Shown: piece by piece, positions 5,137 through 12,086 of the stretch
Position numbering within the stretch: position 1 is the stretch's first letter
Layout of the letters: each line of letters begins with the position of its first letter
Assembly: GCA_002361655.1 (NCBI GenBank)
Contig: DETM01000050.1
Coordinates: 5,568 to 22,553 of the forward strand
Source: Prevotella sp. UBA3288
GTDB taxonomy: Bacteria; Bacteroidota; Bacteroidia; Bacteroidales; Bacteroidaceae
Direction: 5' to 3'
DNA: 16,986 nt
The notes under the pieces: generated by a model
The model's input: only the letters and a program-made list of their open reading frames with translations
What the model was told of the DNA's origin: nothing
Databases searched by the model: none
Program-made: the position numbers and the translations under genes

Positions 5137-6855
5137 TTACTGAAGTGGCAGAATCTGTCCGAACTGTCCCCACGGGCTGACATTGCTGTAGGCACTGATG
5201 GCCGATTGGGGTACATAGAGTATTATTTCTGAAGGGTCGCCAAAAGCACCGGAGTCAGCGTAAGGCGGCACGGATGACTGGCAGACAACTGATGTCAGGT
5301 TGCAGCCTCTGAATGCAGCATAACCAATTTCTTTGATGGTGGTTGGAAGAACCACCCATGTCAATTGTTTACAGTTTTCGAAAACAGAAGATTCGATAAC
5401 CTCCACACCTTCTTCCATGGTGACGGTGGTGAGATTTTCGCATCCGGAAAAGGCATCATAACCTATCGTTTTTACACTTCCCGGTATGAGGAGAGTTTCC
5501 ATAGGATAATCATCGGATGCCATACTTTCAATTTCTGTTACCGTGAACCTGTCTCCACTGTAATATACCGTGGACGGGATGTTGTAAGTACCGATAATCC
5601 GGCTATTTCCGCTGGTGAGAATCGCCGTATGATCCCATCTGTTCAGGTCATAGGTGGCTTCGTCAATCTTAACATAACTTTGATGCATATATTCTTGGTT
5701 GAAGACGACGAAGCCTACGGTAAGCAGAAAGAGGAAGAGTATAACGCCAAGGGTGATGCCTATCTTCTTCAAGCAACCTTTACCCTTTTTCTTCACCGGC
5801 GGTGTAGGGGGAACCTTTGTCTTCGACTCATTGCTCAGCCGGGTGGCAGCGGGGTCAGCATTCCCCGTGCCGTTTTGCGATGAAGGCTTCTGAGGGGTGG
5901 GCTTCTGAGGGGTAGGCTTCTGCGGAGCGGGTGGCGGCGTTGGTGTTTGCGGCTGTTGCGACGGGGTGGTAGCAGCCTTCATGTCGGCTATCATGTCGCT
6001 CATCTGCTGGTAGCGGTTCTTCCGCGTTGAGCACATGGCCCGCGAGATGACTTTCCATGTCAAGTCGGAGATGTTCTTTGGCTGTTGGATAGGCTCTTCC
6101 AGCAGGTCGCTAGCCTCGGGAGGAACGGTAGCGGTGAGCAGGTAATAGAGCGTGGCACCCAGTGAATAGACATCGGAGGCTGGCGAGAACTGTCCCACGC
6201 CGCCGTCGCGGTATTGCTCGATGGGAGCAAAGCCCTTGCTGAACCCCACGGGGGTGGTCGTGGTCTGCCGGCCTTGGCCGTCATAGTGCTTTGACACGCC
6301 AAAGTCAATCAGTACGACATCGTCGTTGCCGTTCTGGTCTTTGCGGAGCAGGATGTTGGCAGGCTTGACATCCAAGTGCATGGTCTGCTTCTGATGGAGT
6401 GCCGAGAGCGCCTCGGCCGTCTGTGTGGCCAGCAGCAGGGCACGTTTCTCGTTGAGGGGACCATTCTTCTTGACGAGTTGTTCCAGCGAACCGCCCTCGA
6501 TGAAGTCCATGACATAGTAGGCCGTGCCGTTCTCCTGGAAGATGTCGTGGATGCGCACCACATGGGGGGCATTGCCCATAGAGGCGATGAGTTGGGCCTC
6601 TTTCACGAATTTGTCCCTGAACTGGGCTATCATGCTCAGTGTGCCTACAGTGCCTATGTCTGTCACTTGGCTGTTCAGCGGGTCACGGTCGCAATAGTCG
6701 GACATGAAAAATTCCTTGATGGCCACGCGCCGGTTCAGTCCCGACTGTATGCCTTCGTAAGTGATGCCAAACCCGCCTTGTCCCAGCACGCGCTGGATGG
6801 TGTACCTGCCTTGCTGCAGCGTTGACCCTGTCTGTAGTGTCTTCGATTTCGTCAT
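5137..6855 (-). CDS. Membrane Ser/Thr protein kinase with extracytoplasmic LRR_5 domain
   Basis: Hanks-type kinase of 572 residues. Seen directly: glycine loop GQGGFG (25-30), VAIKEF with lysine K47, helix-C E86, catalytic loop HLDVKPANILL (H160, D162, K164, N167), DFG (184-186) and FAPIEQY (209-215) in the APE position. All key catalytic residues are present, so it should be active. A Pro/Gln/Thr-rich linker (about 295-360) holds a 15-bp tandem repeat. A basic cluster VKKKGKGCLKK precedes one membrane segment (about 365-386). The C-terminal ~185 residues lie outside, with two or three LRR_5/BspA-like units of the pattern IPxSVKTIGYDAFSGCENL. The design suggests an outside sensor coupled to an inside kinase. 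Its start is 2 nt after the topB stop, so the two are almost surely co-transcribed. Substrate and ligand are unknown. Confidence 0.93.
   Translation of the reverse strand: MTKSKTLQTGSTLQQGRYTIQRVLGQGGFGITYEGIQSGLNRRVAIKEFFMSDYCDRDPLNSQVTDIGTVGTLSMIAQFRDKFVKEAQLIASMGNAPHVVRIHDIFQENGTAYYVMDFIEGGSLEQLVKKNGPLNEKRALLLATQTAEALSALHQKQTMHLDVKPANILLRKDQNGNDDVVLIDFGVSKHYDGQGRQTTTTPVGFSKGFAPIEQYRDGGVGQFSPASDVYSLGATLYYLLTATVPPEASDLLEEPIQQPKNISDLTWKVISRAMCSTRKNRYQQMSDMIADMKAATTPSQQPQTPTPPPAPQKPTPQKPTPQKPSSQNGTGNADPAATRLSNESKTKVPPTPPVKKKGKGCLKKIGITLGVILFLFLLTVGFVVFNQEYMHQSYVKIDEATYDLNRWDHTAILTSGNSRIIGTYNIPSTVYYSGDRFTVTEIESMASDDYPMETLLIPGSVKTIGYDAFSGCENLTTVTMEEGVEVIESSVFENCKQLTWVVLPTTIKEIGYAAFRGCNLTSVVCQSSVPPYADSGAFGDPSEIILYVPQSAISAYSNVSPWGQFGQILPLQ
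5885..5929 (-). repeat. 15-bp tandem repeat, 3 copies, in the kinase linker
   Basis: On the (+) strand the units are GGCTTCTGAGGGGTG (5885-5899), GGCTTCTGAGGGGTA (5900-5914) and GGCTTCTGCGGAGCG (5915-5929). They encode the repeated PQKPT in the juxtamembrane linker, in frame. Confidence 0.85.
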
Positions 6856-6857
6856 AG

Positions 6858-8876
6858 TTATTGTTTTTTGGTTTTGTTATTGGTTCCCTTGTCGGTGCCA
6901 TTATTGGTTCCCTTGCCGGTGCCTTTCTTTGGGGCAGGCTCCGGCTCCACGGTCACACGTCGGTTGCTCTGGTCGCTGATGACCTCGCGTACAATCTCTG
7001 TCACCTGCTGTTTCAGTTCGTTGATAAACTGCAGGGGGTCGTACTTCTTCGCCTCGATGTCGCGCAGTTTCTTCTCCCAGATGCCGGTCAGTTCGGCACT
7101 CTTCAGCAGTTCCTCGCGGATGAGGTCGATGAGTTCGATGCCCGTCGGCGTGGCCACCAGTCGCTTACGCTCCTTACGGATATAGTGGCGCTTAAAGAGC
7201 GTCTCAATGATGGCGGCACGGGTAGAGGGTCGGCCGATGCCGTTCTCCTTCATGGCGCGGCGCAGTTCCTCATCGTCCACCAGTTTGCCAGCCGTCTCCA
7301 TGGCGCGGAGCAGTGAGGCCTCAGTGTAATAAGGTGGTGGTGTGGTCCATTTCTCCGTCAGCGTCGGTTTGTGATCGCCGCTCTCGCCCTTGACGAAGTG
7401 GGGAAGTTTTGTAGTATCGGTCCCCTCGGCCCCCTCGGCCCCCTCGGCCCCCCTTTCGTCCCCCGAGGGGGACACGCTACTTTCGTCATCGTTGTCTTTA
7501 GCAAAAACCACGTGCCACCCCGGGTCGAGAATCTCCTTGCCGGTGACCTTGAACTCTATCCCCTGTCCCTCCAAAGGGAGGGGTGTCTCTTTCGCGCCAG
7601 CCACCTCCCCTCCTTCGGAGGGGTCGGGGGAGGCTTTCACTACACCGAGCACCGTGGTCTGCGCAAACTTACAGTCGGGATAGAAGGCGGCGATGAAGCG
7701 GCGGGCCACCAGGTCGTAGACATGGCGCTGTGCGTCGGTGAGGTTCTGGGGCACGATGCCGGTGGGGATGATGGCGTGGTGGTCGGTGACCTTCGCCGAG
7801 TCGAACACCTTCTTCGACTTCAGCAGCGGCTTGCCGCCCAGAGGGCGGATGAGTTCGGCATAGGGTGCCACACCGGCAAACTTCGTCTGGAAGAGGCCGT
7901 TCATGGTCTGCGGACATTTCGGGTAGACATCGTCGGGCAGGAAAGTGGTGTCGACACGCGGATAGGTGGTCAGTTTCTGTTCGTAGAGTTGCTGGATGAT
8001 GTTCAGCGTCATCTCGGCCGAGAACCCGAACTTCTTGTTGCAGTCCACCTGCAGCGAGGTGAGGTCGTAGAGCGAGGGCGGTGTCTCCTTGCCATTCTTC
8101 TTCTCCACCTTTGTCACAGTAAACGGCTGCCCCTCGATGGTGGCAAAGGCCTGTTCGCCCTCTTCCTTCGAGGTGAACTTTCCCTTTGTAGCCGTGAAGG
8201 TGGTGTCGCGATAGACGGTGGCCAGCACCCAGTAGGGCTCGGGCTTGAAGTTGTCTATCTCTTTCTGGCGGTTGACGATGAGGGCGAGGGTGGGAGTCTG
8301 TACACGACCGATGCTGAGCACCTGGCGGTTCTGGCCATACTTGATGGTGTAGAGACGGGTGCAGTTGATACCCAGTAGCCAGTCGCCGACGGCGCGGCTC
8401 AGACCGGCCATGTAGAGCGTCTGATATTCGCTCTGGTCTTTCAGGTTCTGGAATCCCTCGCGGATGGCTTCGTCGGTCATCGACGATATCCACAGTCGCC
8501 GAACGGGACATTTGGCCTGCGCCTTCTGCATCACCCAGCGCTGGATGAGTTCACCTTCCTGACCGGCGTCGCCGCAGTTGATGATGCCGTCGGCCTGCTG
8601 CATGAGGCGCTCGATAGTGGCAAACTGCTTCTTGATGCCCTCGTCCTCCTTCAGGCGGATGCCGAACTTAGGCGGGATCATGGGCAGCGACGACAGGCTC
8701 CACGCCTTCCACATCGGCGTGTAGTCCTCGGGCATCTTCAGTTCGCACAGATGACCGAAAGTCCATGTCACCTGATATCCGTTTCCTTCCATGTATCCGT
8801 CGTGGCTGCTGTTGGCTCCGATGATTCGTGCAATGTCTTTTGCCACGCTGGGTTTCTCTGCTATACAGACAATCAT
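6858..8876 (-). CDS. topB: DNA topoisomerase III (type IA)
   Basis: Type IA topoisomerase that cuts and passes single strands. From the ATG at 8876 it has 672 residues. It opens with the Toprim start MIVCIAEKPSVAKDIA (E7, K8); the second Toprim motif is CGDAGQEGEL (101-110). The core includes LSIGRVQTPTLALI, and the active-site tyrosine Y305 lies in TTYPRVDT. The C-terminal half has ENGIGRPSTRAAIIETL (544-560). The open frame continues to 8981, but the extra 35 residues cross the promoter, so 8876 is chosen. Oddities: the second Asp of the Toprim DxD motif is Gly (DAG); residues about 413-439 and 466-488 are low-complexity inserts encoded by GC-rich repeats and hairpins; the tail has a KGTNN repeat from a duplicated 24-bp unit. 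It leads the topB-kinase cluster. TopB copies also occur on integrative elements, but nothing here suggests one. Confidence 0.95.
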   Translation of the reverse strand: MIVCIAEKPSVAKDIARIIGANSSHDGYMEGNGYQVTWTFGHLCELKMPEDYTPMWKAWSLSSLPMIPPKFGIRLKEDEGIKKQFATIERLMQQADGIINCGDAGQEGELIQRWVMQKAQAKCPVRRLWISSMTDEAIREGFQNLKDQSEYQTLYMAGLSRAVGDWLLGINCTRLYTIKYGQNRQVLSIGRVQTPTLALIVNRQKEIDNFKPEPYWVLATVYRDTTFTATKGKFTSKEEGEQAFATIEGQPFTVTKVEKKNGKETPPSLYDLTSLQVDCNKKFGFSAEMTLNIIQQLYEQKLTTYPRVDTTFLPDDVYPKCPQTMNGLFQTKFAGVAPYAELIRPLGGKPLLKSKKVFDSAKVTDHHAIIPTGIVPQNLTDAQRHVYDLVARRFIAAFYPDCKFAQTTVLGVVKASPDPSEGGEVAGAKETPLPLEGQGIEFKVTGKEILDPGWHVVFAKDNDDESSVSPSGDERGAEGAEGAEGTDTTKLPHFVKGESGDHKPTLTEKWTTPPPYYTEASLLRAMETAGKLVDDEELRRAMKENGIGRPSTRAAIIETLFKRHYIRKERKRLVATPTGIELIDLIREELLKSAELTGIWEKKLRDIEAKKYDPLQFINELKQQVTEIVREVISDQSNRRVTVEPEPAPKKGTGKGTNNGTDKGTNNKTKKQ
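6877..6924 (-). repeat. 24-bp tandem duplication at the topB 3' end
   Basis: Copies at 6877-6900 and 6901-6924 on the (+) strand, each starting TTATTGGTTCCCTTG, differ at two positions. They encode the basic, Asn/Thr/Gly-rich tail KGTNNGTDKGTNN. Confidence 0.85.
7425..7473 (-). repeat. GC-rich repeat copy 2 with a 9-bp tandem array, in a topB insertion
   Basis: Positions 7446-7473 match the sigma-factor repeat at 2413-2439 almost base for base. Next to it, CCCCTCGGC-type 9-bp units run about three times (7425-7450), giving G-A-E repeats in TopB (residues about 476-485). In the sigma gene the same element is read on the other strand. Confidence 0.75.
7567..7623 (-). repeat. Two GC-rich hairpins inside the topB coding region
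   Basis: Hairpin A: CCCTCC at 7567-7572 pairs with GGAGGG at 7577-7582. Hairpin B: CCCCTCC at 7607-7613 pairs with GGAGGGG at 7617-7623 across a 3-nt loop. Together they encode the Pro/Glu/Gly-rich insert PDPSEGGEVAGAKETPLPLE in TopB. Sequences like this recur in Prevotella genomes as I remember them. Confidence 0.65.
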
Positions 8877-8921
8877 TCTTATAGTCCAAATTTTACTTGT
8901 AGTCTTGCGAAAAGAGTGGTG

Positions 8922-8952
8922 CAAAAGTACAAAAATTACTCCGTAATTCAAA
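8922..8952 (-). promoter_or_regulatory. Promoter of topB and the downstream kinase
   Basis: On the (-) strand, TTTG at 8952-8949, a 19-nt spacer, then TACTTTTG at 8929-8922. This fits the Bacteroidetes TTTG / TAnnTTTG pattern well. The predicted leader is about 40 nt, before the ATG at 8876. Confidence 0.7.
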
Positions 8953-8991
8953 ATATTCGATGAAAAAAGTTTATAATTCAAAATTTATGTT

Positions 8992-8999
8992 TATCTTTG
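8992..8999 (+). promoter_or_regulatory. -7 box for the sugar-nucleotide dehydratase gene
   Basis: TATCTTTG matches TAnnTTTG exactly and lies about 53 nt before the ATG at 9052, in AT-rich intergenic DNA. No good TTTG is seen 19-21 nt upstream (only GTTTA near 8969). Confidence 0.6.
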
Positions 9000-9051
9000 C
9001 CCCGAAATTTAGGATAAAGTCAGTACATTAGTATATAAAAGGCAGAAGCAT

Positions 9052-10986
9052 ATGAATCCATTTGATAAATTACTGAATTGGTATTTCAAGCGGGCGGCAT
9101 TGCCATATTGGTGTATGCTAATTCTTGATACATTGATAGTGTTCTTCTCCGGCATCTTTGTCTACTATCTGTTCCACAGAGGATACCAGACATTGGTCGA
9201 TTTTGTGCCGCTGACTCGGACGCTGCTGGTGTATCTGGTGCTGACCGTATTATGCTTCCGGCTCTTCCGTACCTATTCGGGCATCCTGCGCTTTTCGTCG
9301 TTCGTCGACTTGCAGAAAGTGGCCTATGCCACGGTCACGGCACTCGTGCTGGCCATCGGAGCGCACTACGTGATGGATGATCTGCCGAAGACGACTTTTG
9401 CCTATCTGACCGTCCGTCAGACCATTGCTATCTATGTGGTGGCCACGGTGCTGATGTGGGGTCTGCGAGTGTTGGTGAAGGCTCTGTTTGACGTGACCGC
9501 TTCCGACAAGAAGGCCAGGCGTGTGCTCATCTATGGTGCGATGACCGGCGGTGTCGGTCTGGCCAAGAACATCCGTTCGCAGAAGCCCACGCGATTTTTG
9601 CTGAAAGGTTTTATCTCGCACGACAATCGCTACCGCCACAATCTGTTGATGGGCGAGCCGGTGTACAGCGTAGACGACGATATAGCGGGCATCATCCGTA
9701 ACGAAGGCATCGAGGCCGTGCTGGTGTCGCCGTTGCGTACCGAGGATTTCCGTAATGACCAGCGGCTGCAGGATATCATCATCAATGCCGGCTGCCGCAT
9801 CTTTATGGCCAGCCTGGCCCAGGAGTGGGACGGTCTGTCGGATGACTTCTCCGGGCTGCAGTTGAGGGAGGTGTCGGTAGAAGACCTGTTGCCTCGTGAA
9901 GAGATCAAGGTCGACATGGACGCTGTGGGCCGTGAGTTGACGGGCAAGCGTATACTGATTACCGGTTCTGCCGGTTCGATAGGTTCGGAGATGGTACGTC
10001 AGGTGGCCGTTTACAAGCCTGCCGCCATGATGCTCATCGACCAGGCCGAGACACCAGAGCACGACATTCGTCTGATGATGGCCCGGCAATATCCCGACGT
10101 GCCGGCCGAGACGGTGGTGACGACCATCTGTCACGAGAAGCGTATGGAGCATATTTTCAAGGAGTTCAAGCCCGACTATGTGTTTCATGCGGCGGCCTAT
10201 AAGCATGTGCCGATGATGGAGAACAATCCGAGTGAGGCTGTGCTCAACAATATTCTCGGTACGAAGATTATCGCTGATATGAGCGTGAAGTACGGCGTGA
10301 AGAAGTTTGTGATGGTCTCTACCGACAAGGCTGTGAACCCGACGAACGTGATGGGCTGTTCGAAGCGTATCTGTGAGATTTATGTGCAGTCGCTGGACCG
10401 GGCCCTGAAGCAGAAGAAAGAGAAAGGCGAAATCAGCGAGGGTACGCAGTTTGTCACCACCCGCTTCGGCAATGTGCTGGGTTCTAATGGCAGCGTCATC
10501 CCGTTGTTCCAGGAGCAGATTAAGAAGGGCGGCCCTGTGACGGTGACCCATCCGGACATCATCCGATTCTTCATGCTGATACCGGAGGCCTGTAAGTTGG
10601 TGCTCGAGGCCGGTACGAAGGGTAACGGCGGCGAGATTTTTGTGTTCGATATGGGCAAGCCGGTGCGCATAGCCGACCTGGCCAAGCGTATGATACAGTT
10701 GTCTGGAGCCAAGGGTGTGGAGATCAAGTTCACCGGTCTGCGAGCCGGCGAGAAACTCTATGAAGAGGTGCTCAACGAACAGGAGAATACCAAACCGTCG
10801 TTCCACGAGAAGATTCGTATCGCCCAAGTCCGTGAGTACGACTATGAAGAGGTGTGTCGTGAGGTGGACGACCTGGTGGCCATCTCCATGCGCTATGATG
10901 ACATGGCCACGGTCAAGAAGATGAAGGACATTGTGCCGGAGTACAAGAGCAAGAACTCCGTGTATGAGCAACTGGACGAGAATTAA
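9052..10986 (+). CDS. Membrane nucleoside-diphosphate-sugar dehydratase/epimerase (FlaA1/WbpM/CapD type)
   Basis: Likely converts a UDP-N-acetyl sugar (4,6-dehydration/epimerisation) as an early step of surface glycan or capsule synthesis. The 644 residues begin with four membrane segments (about 18-42, 50-70, 84-106, 120-145). A first Rossmann-like domain follows (about 155-275), then an SDR domain starting ITGSAGSIGSEM (from residue 303; NAD-binding GxxGxxG). The site usually reading YxxxK is M434-G-C-S-K438, the Met-for-Tyr variant known in WbpM and FlaA1; VSTDKAVNPTN just before it is also typical. HAAAYKHVPMMENNP matches the family. The length fits the long, membrane-bound form. It stands alone, divergent from topB and convergent with the S41 peptidase gene (9-nt gap). 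No glycosyltransferases are adjacent, so the pathway is not identified. Confidence 0.94.
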   Translation: MNPFDKLLNWYFKRAALPYWCMLILDTLIVFFSGIFVYYLFHRGYQTLVDFVPLTRTLLVYLVLTVLCFRLFRTYSGILRFSSFVDLQKVAYATVTALVLAIGAHYVMDDLPKTTFAYLTVRQTIAIYVVATVLMWGLRVLVKALFDVTASDKKARRVLIYGAMTGGVGLAKNIRSQKPTRFLLKGFISHDNRYRHNLLMGEPVYSVDDDIAGIIRNEGIEAVLVSPLRTEDFRNDQRLQDIIINAGCRIFMASLAQEWDGLSDDFSGLQLREVSVEDLLPREEIKVDMDAVGRELTGKRILITGSAGSIGSEMVRQVAVYKPAAMMLIDQAETPEHDIRLMMARQYPDVPAETVVTTICHEKRMEHIFKEFKPDYVFHAAAYKHVPMMENNPSEAVLNNILGTKIIADMSVKYGVKKFVMVSTDKAVNPTNVMGCSKRICEIYVQSLDRALKQKKEKGEISEGTQFVTTRFGNVLGSNGSVIPLFQEQIKKGGPVTVTHPDIIRFFMLIPEACKLVLEAGTKGNGGEIFVFDMGKPVRIADLAKRMIQLSGAKGVEIKFTGLRAGEKLYEEVLNEQENTKPSFHEKIRIAQVREYDYEEVCREVDDLVAISMRYDDMATVKKMKDIVPEYKSKNSVYEQLDEN

Positions 10987-10995
10987 GCGGTAGGT

Positions 10996-12024
10996 TTATT
11001 CTGACAAGAGATGGCGGGCGAACTCGATGATGGTGTCGTCGCCACGGGCAAAATCGGTATCGGTCTGTTGGACGTTATAGTCCGGGTCGATGCCGAATTC
11101 GGCTGACTGTGCCTGGGCATCATACATCGGGACGGCCGAGAAGCGCACATTCCATCCATTGGGCAGGCTGCTGTTGAACGGCATGCCGGCACCGCCACCG
11201 GTATGGTCGCCGACGATGGTCACCAGTGGAAAGGCCCGCATGTAGACCGCAAACTCGTTGGCGGCACTATATACATGGCGGTTGGTGAGCAGAACGACGG
11301 GTTTGTTCCAGCGGATGTTGGCCGACGGTTCCAGATAGAGGGGCTCCATGGCTGAGAAGTCGCTATGGCCGGGACCTGTCTTATGCCGGTGATAACCCAC
11401 CAGCGTGCGCTGCTGACAGAAGCGGGCCGCCAGTTTCTCGGCATTGGTGAGCATGCCCCCGCCATTGCTACGAATGTCGAGGATGATGCCCCGGCAGAGC
11501 ATCATGTGCATGAACACCTCGTCGAGATTGCCCTCGCCGATGGCGTCGTTGAAACTGTCGTAGCGCAGATAGCCGATGTTGTCGTCGAGGATGCGGTAGG
11601 AGATGCCCGACGCAATCATGTAGTCGGTGCCGAGATAGCGGCGTAACAGCGTGTCGCTGAAGTTGGCGGGATAGTCTTCGTACCACGACCAGTAGCGTCC
11701 GTAGTCGTGGGCGGCCGTCAGGTTGACATGGCCGTCGCGCAGTTCGCCGAGCATGTTGGTGAGCACCTCGAAGAGTTGTTTATTGGTCATGTTGTCGTTG
11801 ACCTGTGCCCTGTATTTCTGGTGCACCTGGTCCCAGTCGAGACCGTATGTGTCGTGCTTGTAGTCGAAGAAGCAGTAATGCTCGTCGATGATTTTCCACA
11901 AGGCCTCGAAATTGCCCTGCGGCGTATTGTCCATCTCCTGTGTATCAACACAGGAAATAGCGAGAATACCATATAATAGCGTATAAATAATTGTCTTAAC
12001 AGCCGGTACGTTGTTGTGAATCAT
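10996..12024 (-). CDS. S41-family (tricorn/IRBP-like) peptidase lipoprotein
   Basis: Probable exported serine peptidase, lipid-anchored. From the ATG at 12024 it has 342 residues, with signal peptide IIYTLLYGILAISC and C25 as the likely lipidated cysteine. Residues 40-105 (NFEALWKIIDEHYCFFDY ... LGELRDGHVNL) resemble the tricorn C1 region, and H99 sits in the conserved DGH. The core has GYLRYDSF, ILDIRSNGGG (181-190) and RHVYSAANEFAVYM, with S253 as the candidate nucleophile, followed by VGDHTGGGAG (271-280). The lysine of the CtpA-type GKG motif is absent, which points to the tricorn/IRBP branch. No PDZ domain is evident. An in-frame upstream ATG at 12042 lies inside a 30-bp tandem repeat; starting there would put an acidic stretch before the signal, so 12024 is preferred. 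It probably ends the parC cluster. Confidence 0.88.
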   Translation of the reverse strand: MIHNNVPAVKTIIYTLLYGILAISCVDTQEMDNTPQGNFEALWKIIDEHYCFFDYKHDTYGLDWDQVHQKYRAQVNDNMTNKQLFEVLTNMLGELRDGHVNLTAAHDYGRYWSWYEDYPANFSDTLLRRYLGTDYMIASGISYRILDDNIGYLRYDSFNDAIGEGNLDEVFMHMMLCRGIILDIRSNGGGMLTNAEKLAARFCQQRTLVGYHRHKTGPGHSDFSAMEPLYLEPSANIRWNKPVVLLTNRHVYSAANEFAVYMRAFPLVTIVGDHTGGGAGMPFNSSLPNGWNVRFSAVPMYDAQAQSAEFGIDPDYNVQQTDTDFARGDDTIIEFARHLLSE

Positions 12025-12026
12025 CC

Positions 12027-12086
12027 CACTATCATTTATCATTCGTCATTTGTCATCACTATCATTTATCATTCGTCATTTGTCAT
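12027..12086 (-). repeat. 30-bp perfect tandem repeat (2 copies) made of ATGA heptamers
   Basis: Copies at 12027-12056 and 12057-12086 are identical. On the (-) strand each unit is four heptamers starting ATGA plus TG, so ATGA recurs every 7 nt. The upstream copy encodes the last residues (NDK) and the TGA stop (12078-12076) of the DUF3316 gene. The downstream copy contains the alternative ATG (12042) of the S41 gene. Confidence 0.9.

Noticed and set aside
6858..8876. topB as evidence for an integrative conjugative element
   Set aside because: No relaxase, integrase, tra or attachment-site sequences are seen, and all neighbouring genes are chromosomal housekeeping or envelope genes.
8877..8981. 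Upstream extension of topB by 35 codons
   Set aside because: The added residues are AT-rich, cross a good promoter and precede the canonical Toprim start MIVCIAEKPS.
9250..10971. Very long open frame (573 codons) antisense to the sugar-nucleotide dehydratase gene
   Set aside because: The translation is rich in His, Arg, Leu and Gln with no domain. It is the expected shadow of a GC-rich gene with strong codon bias, while the sense product is clearly a conserved enzyme.
10984..10998. Terminator between the convergent dehydratase and S41 peptidase genes
   Set aside because: Only 9 nt separate the stop codons and no hairpin with a T run is visible on either strand.
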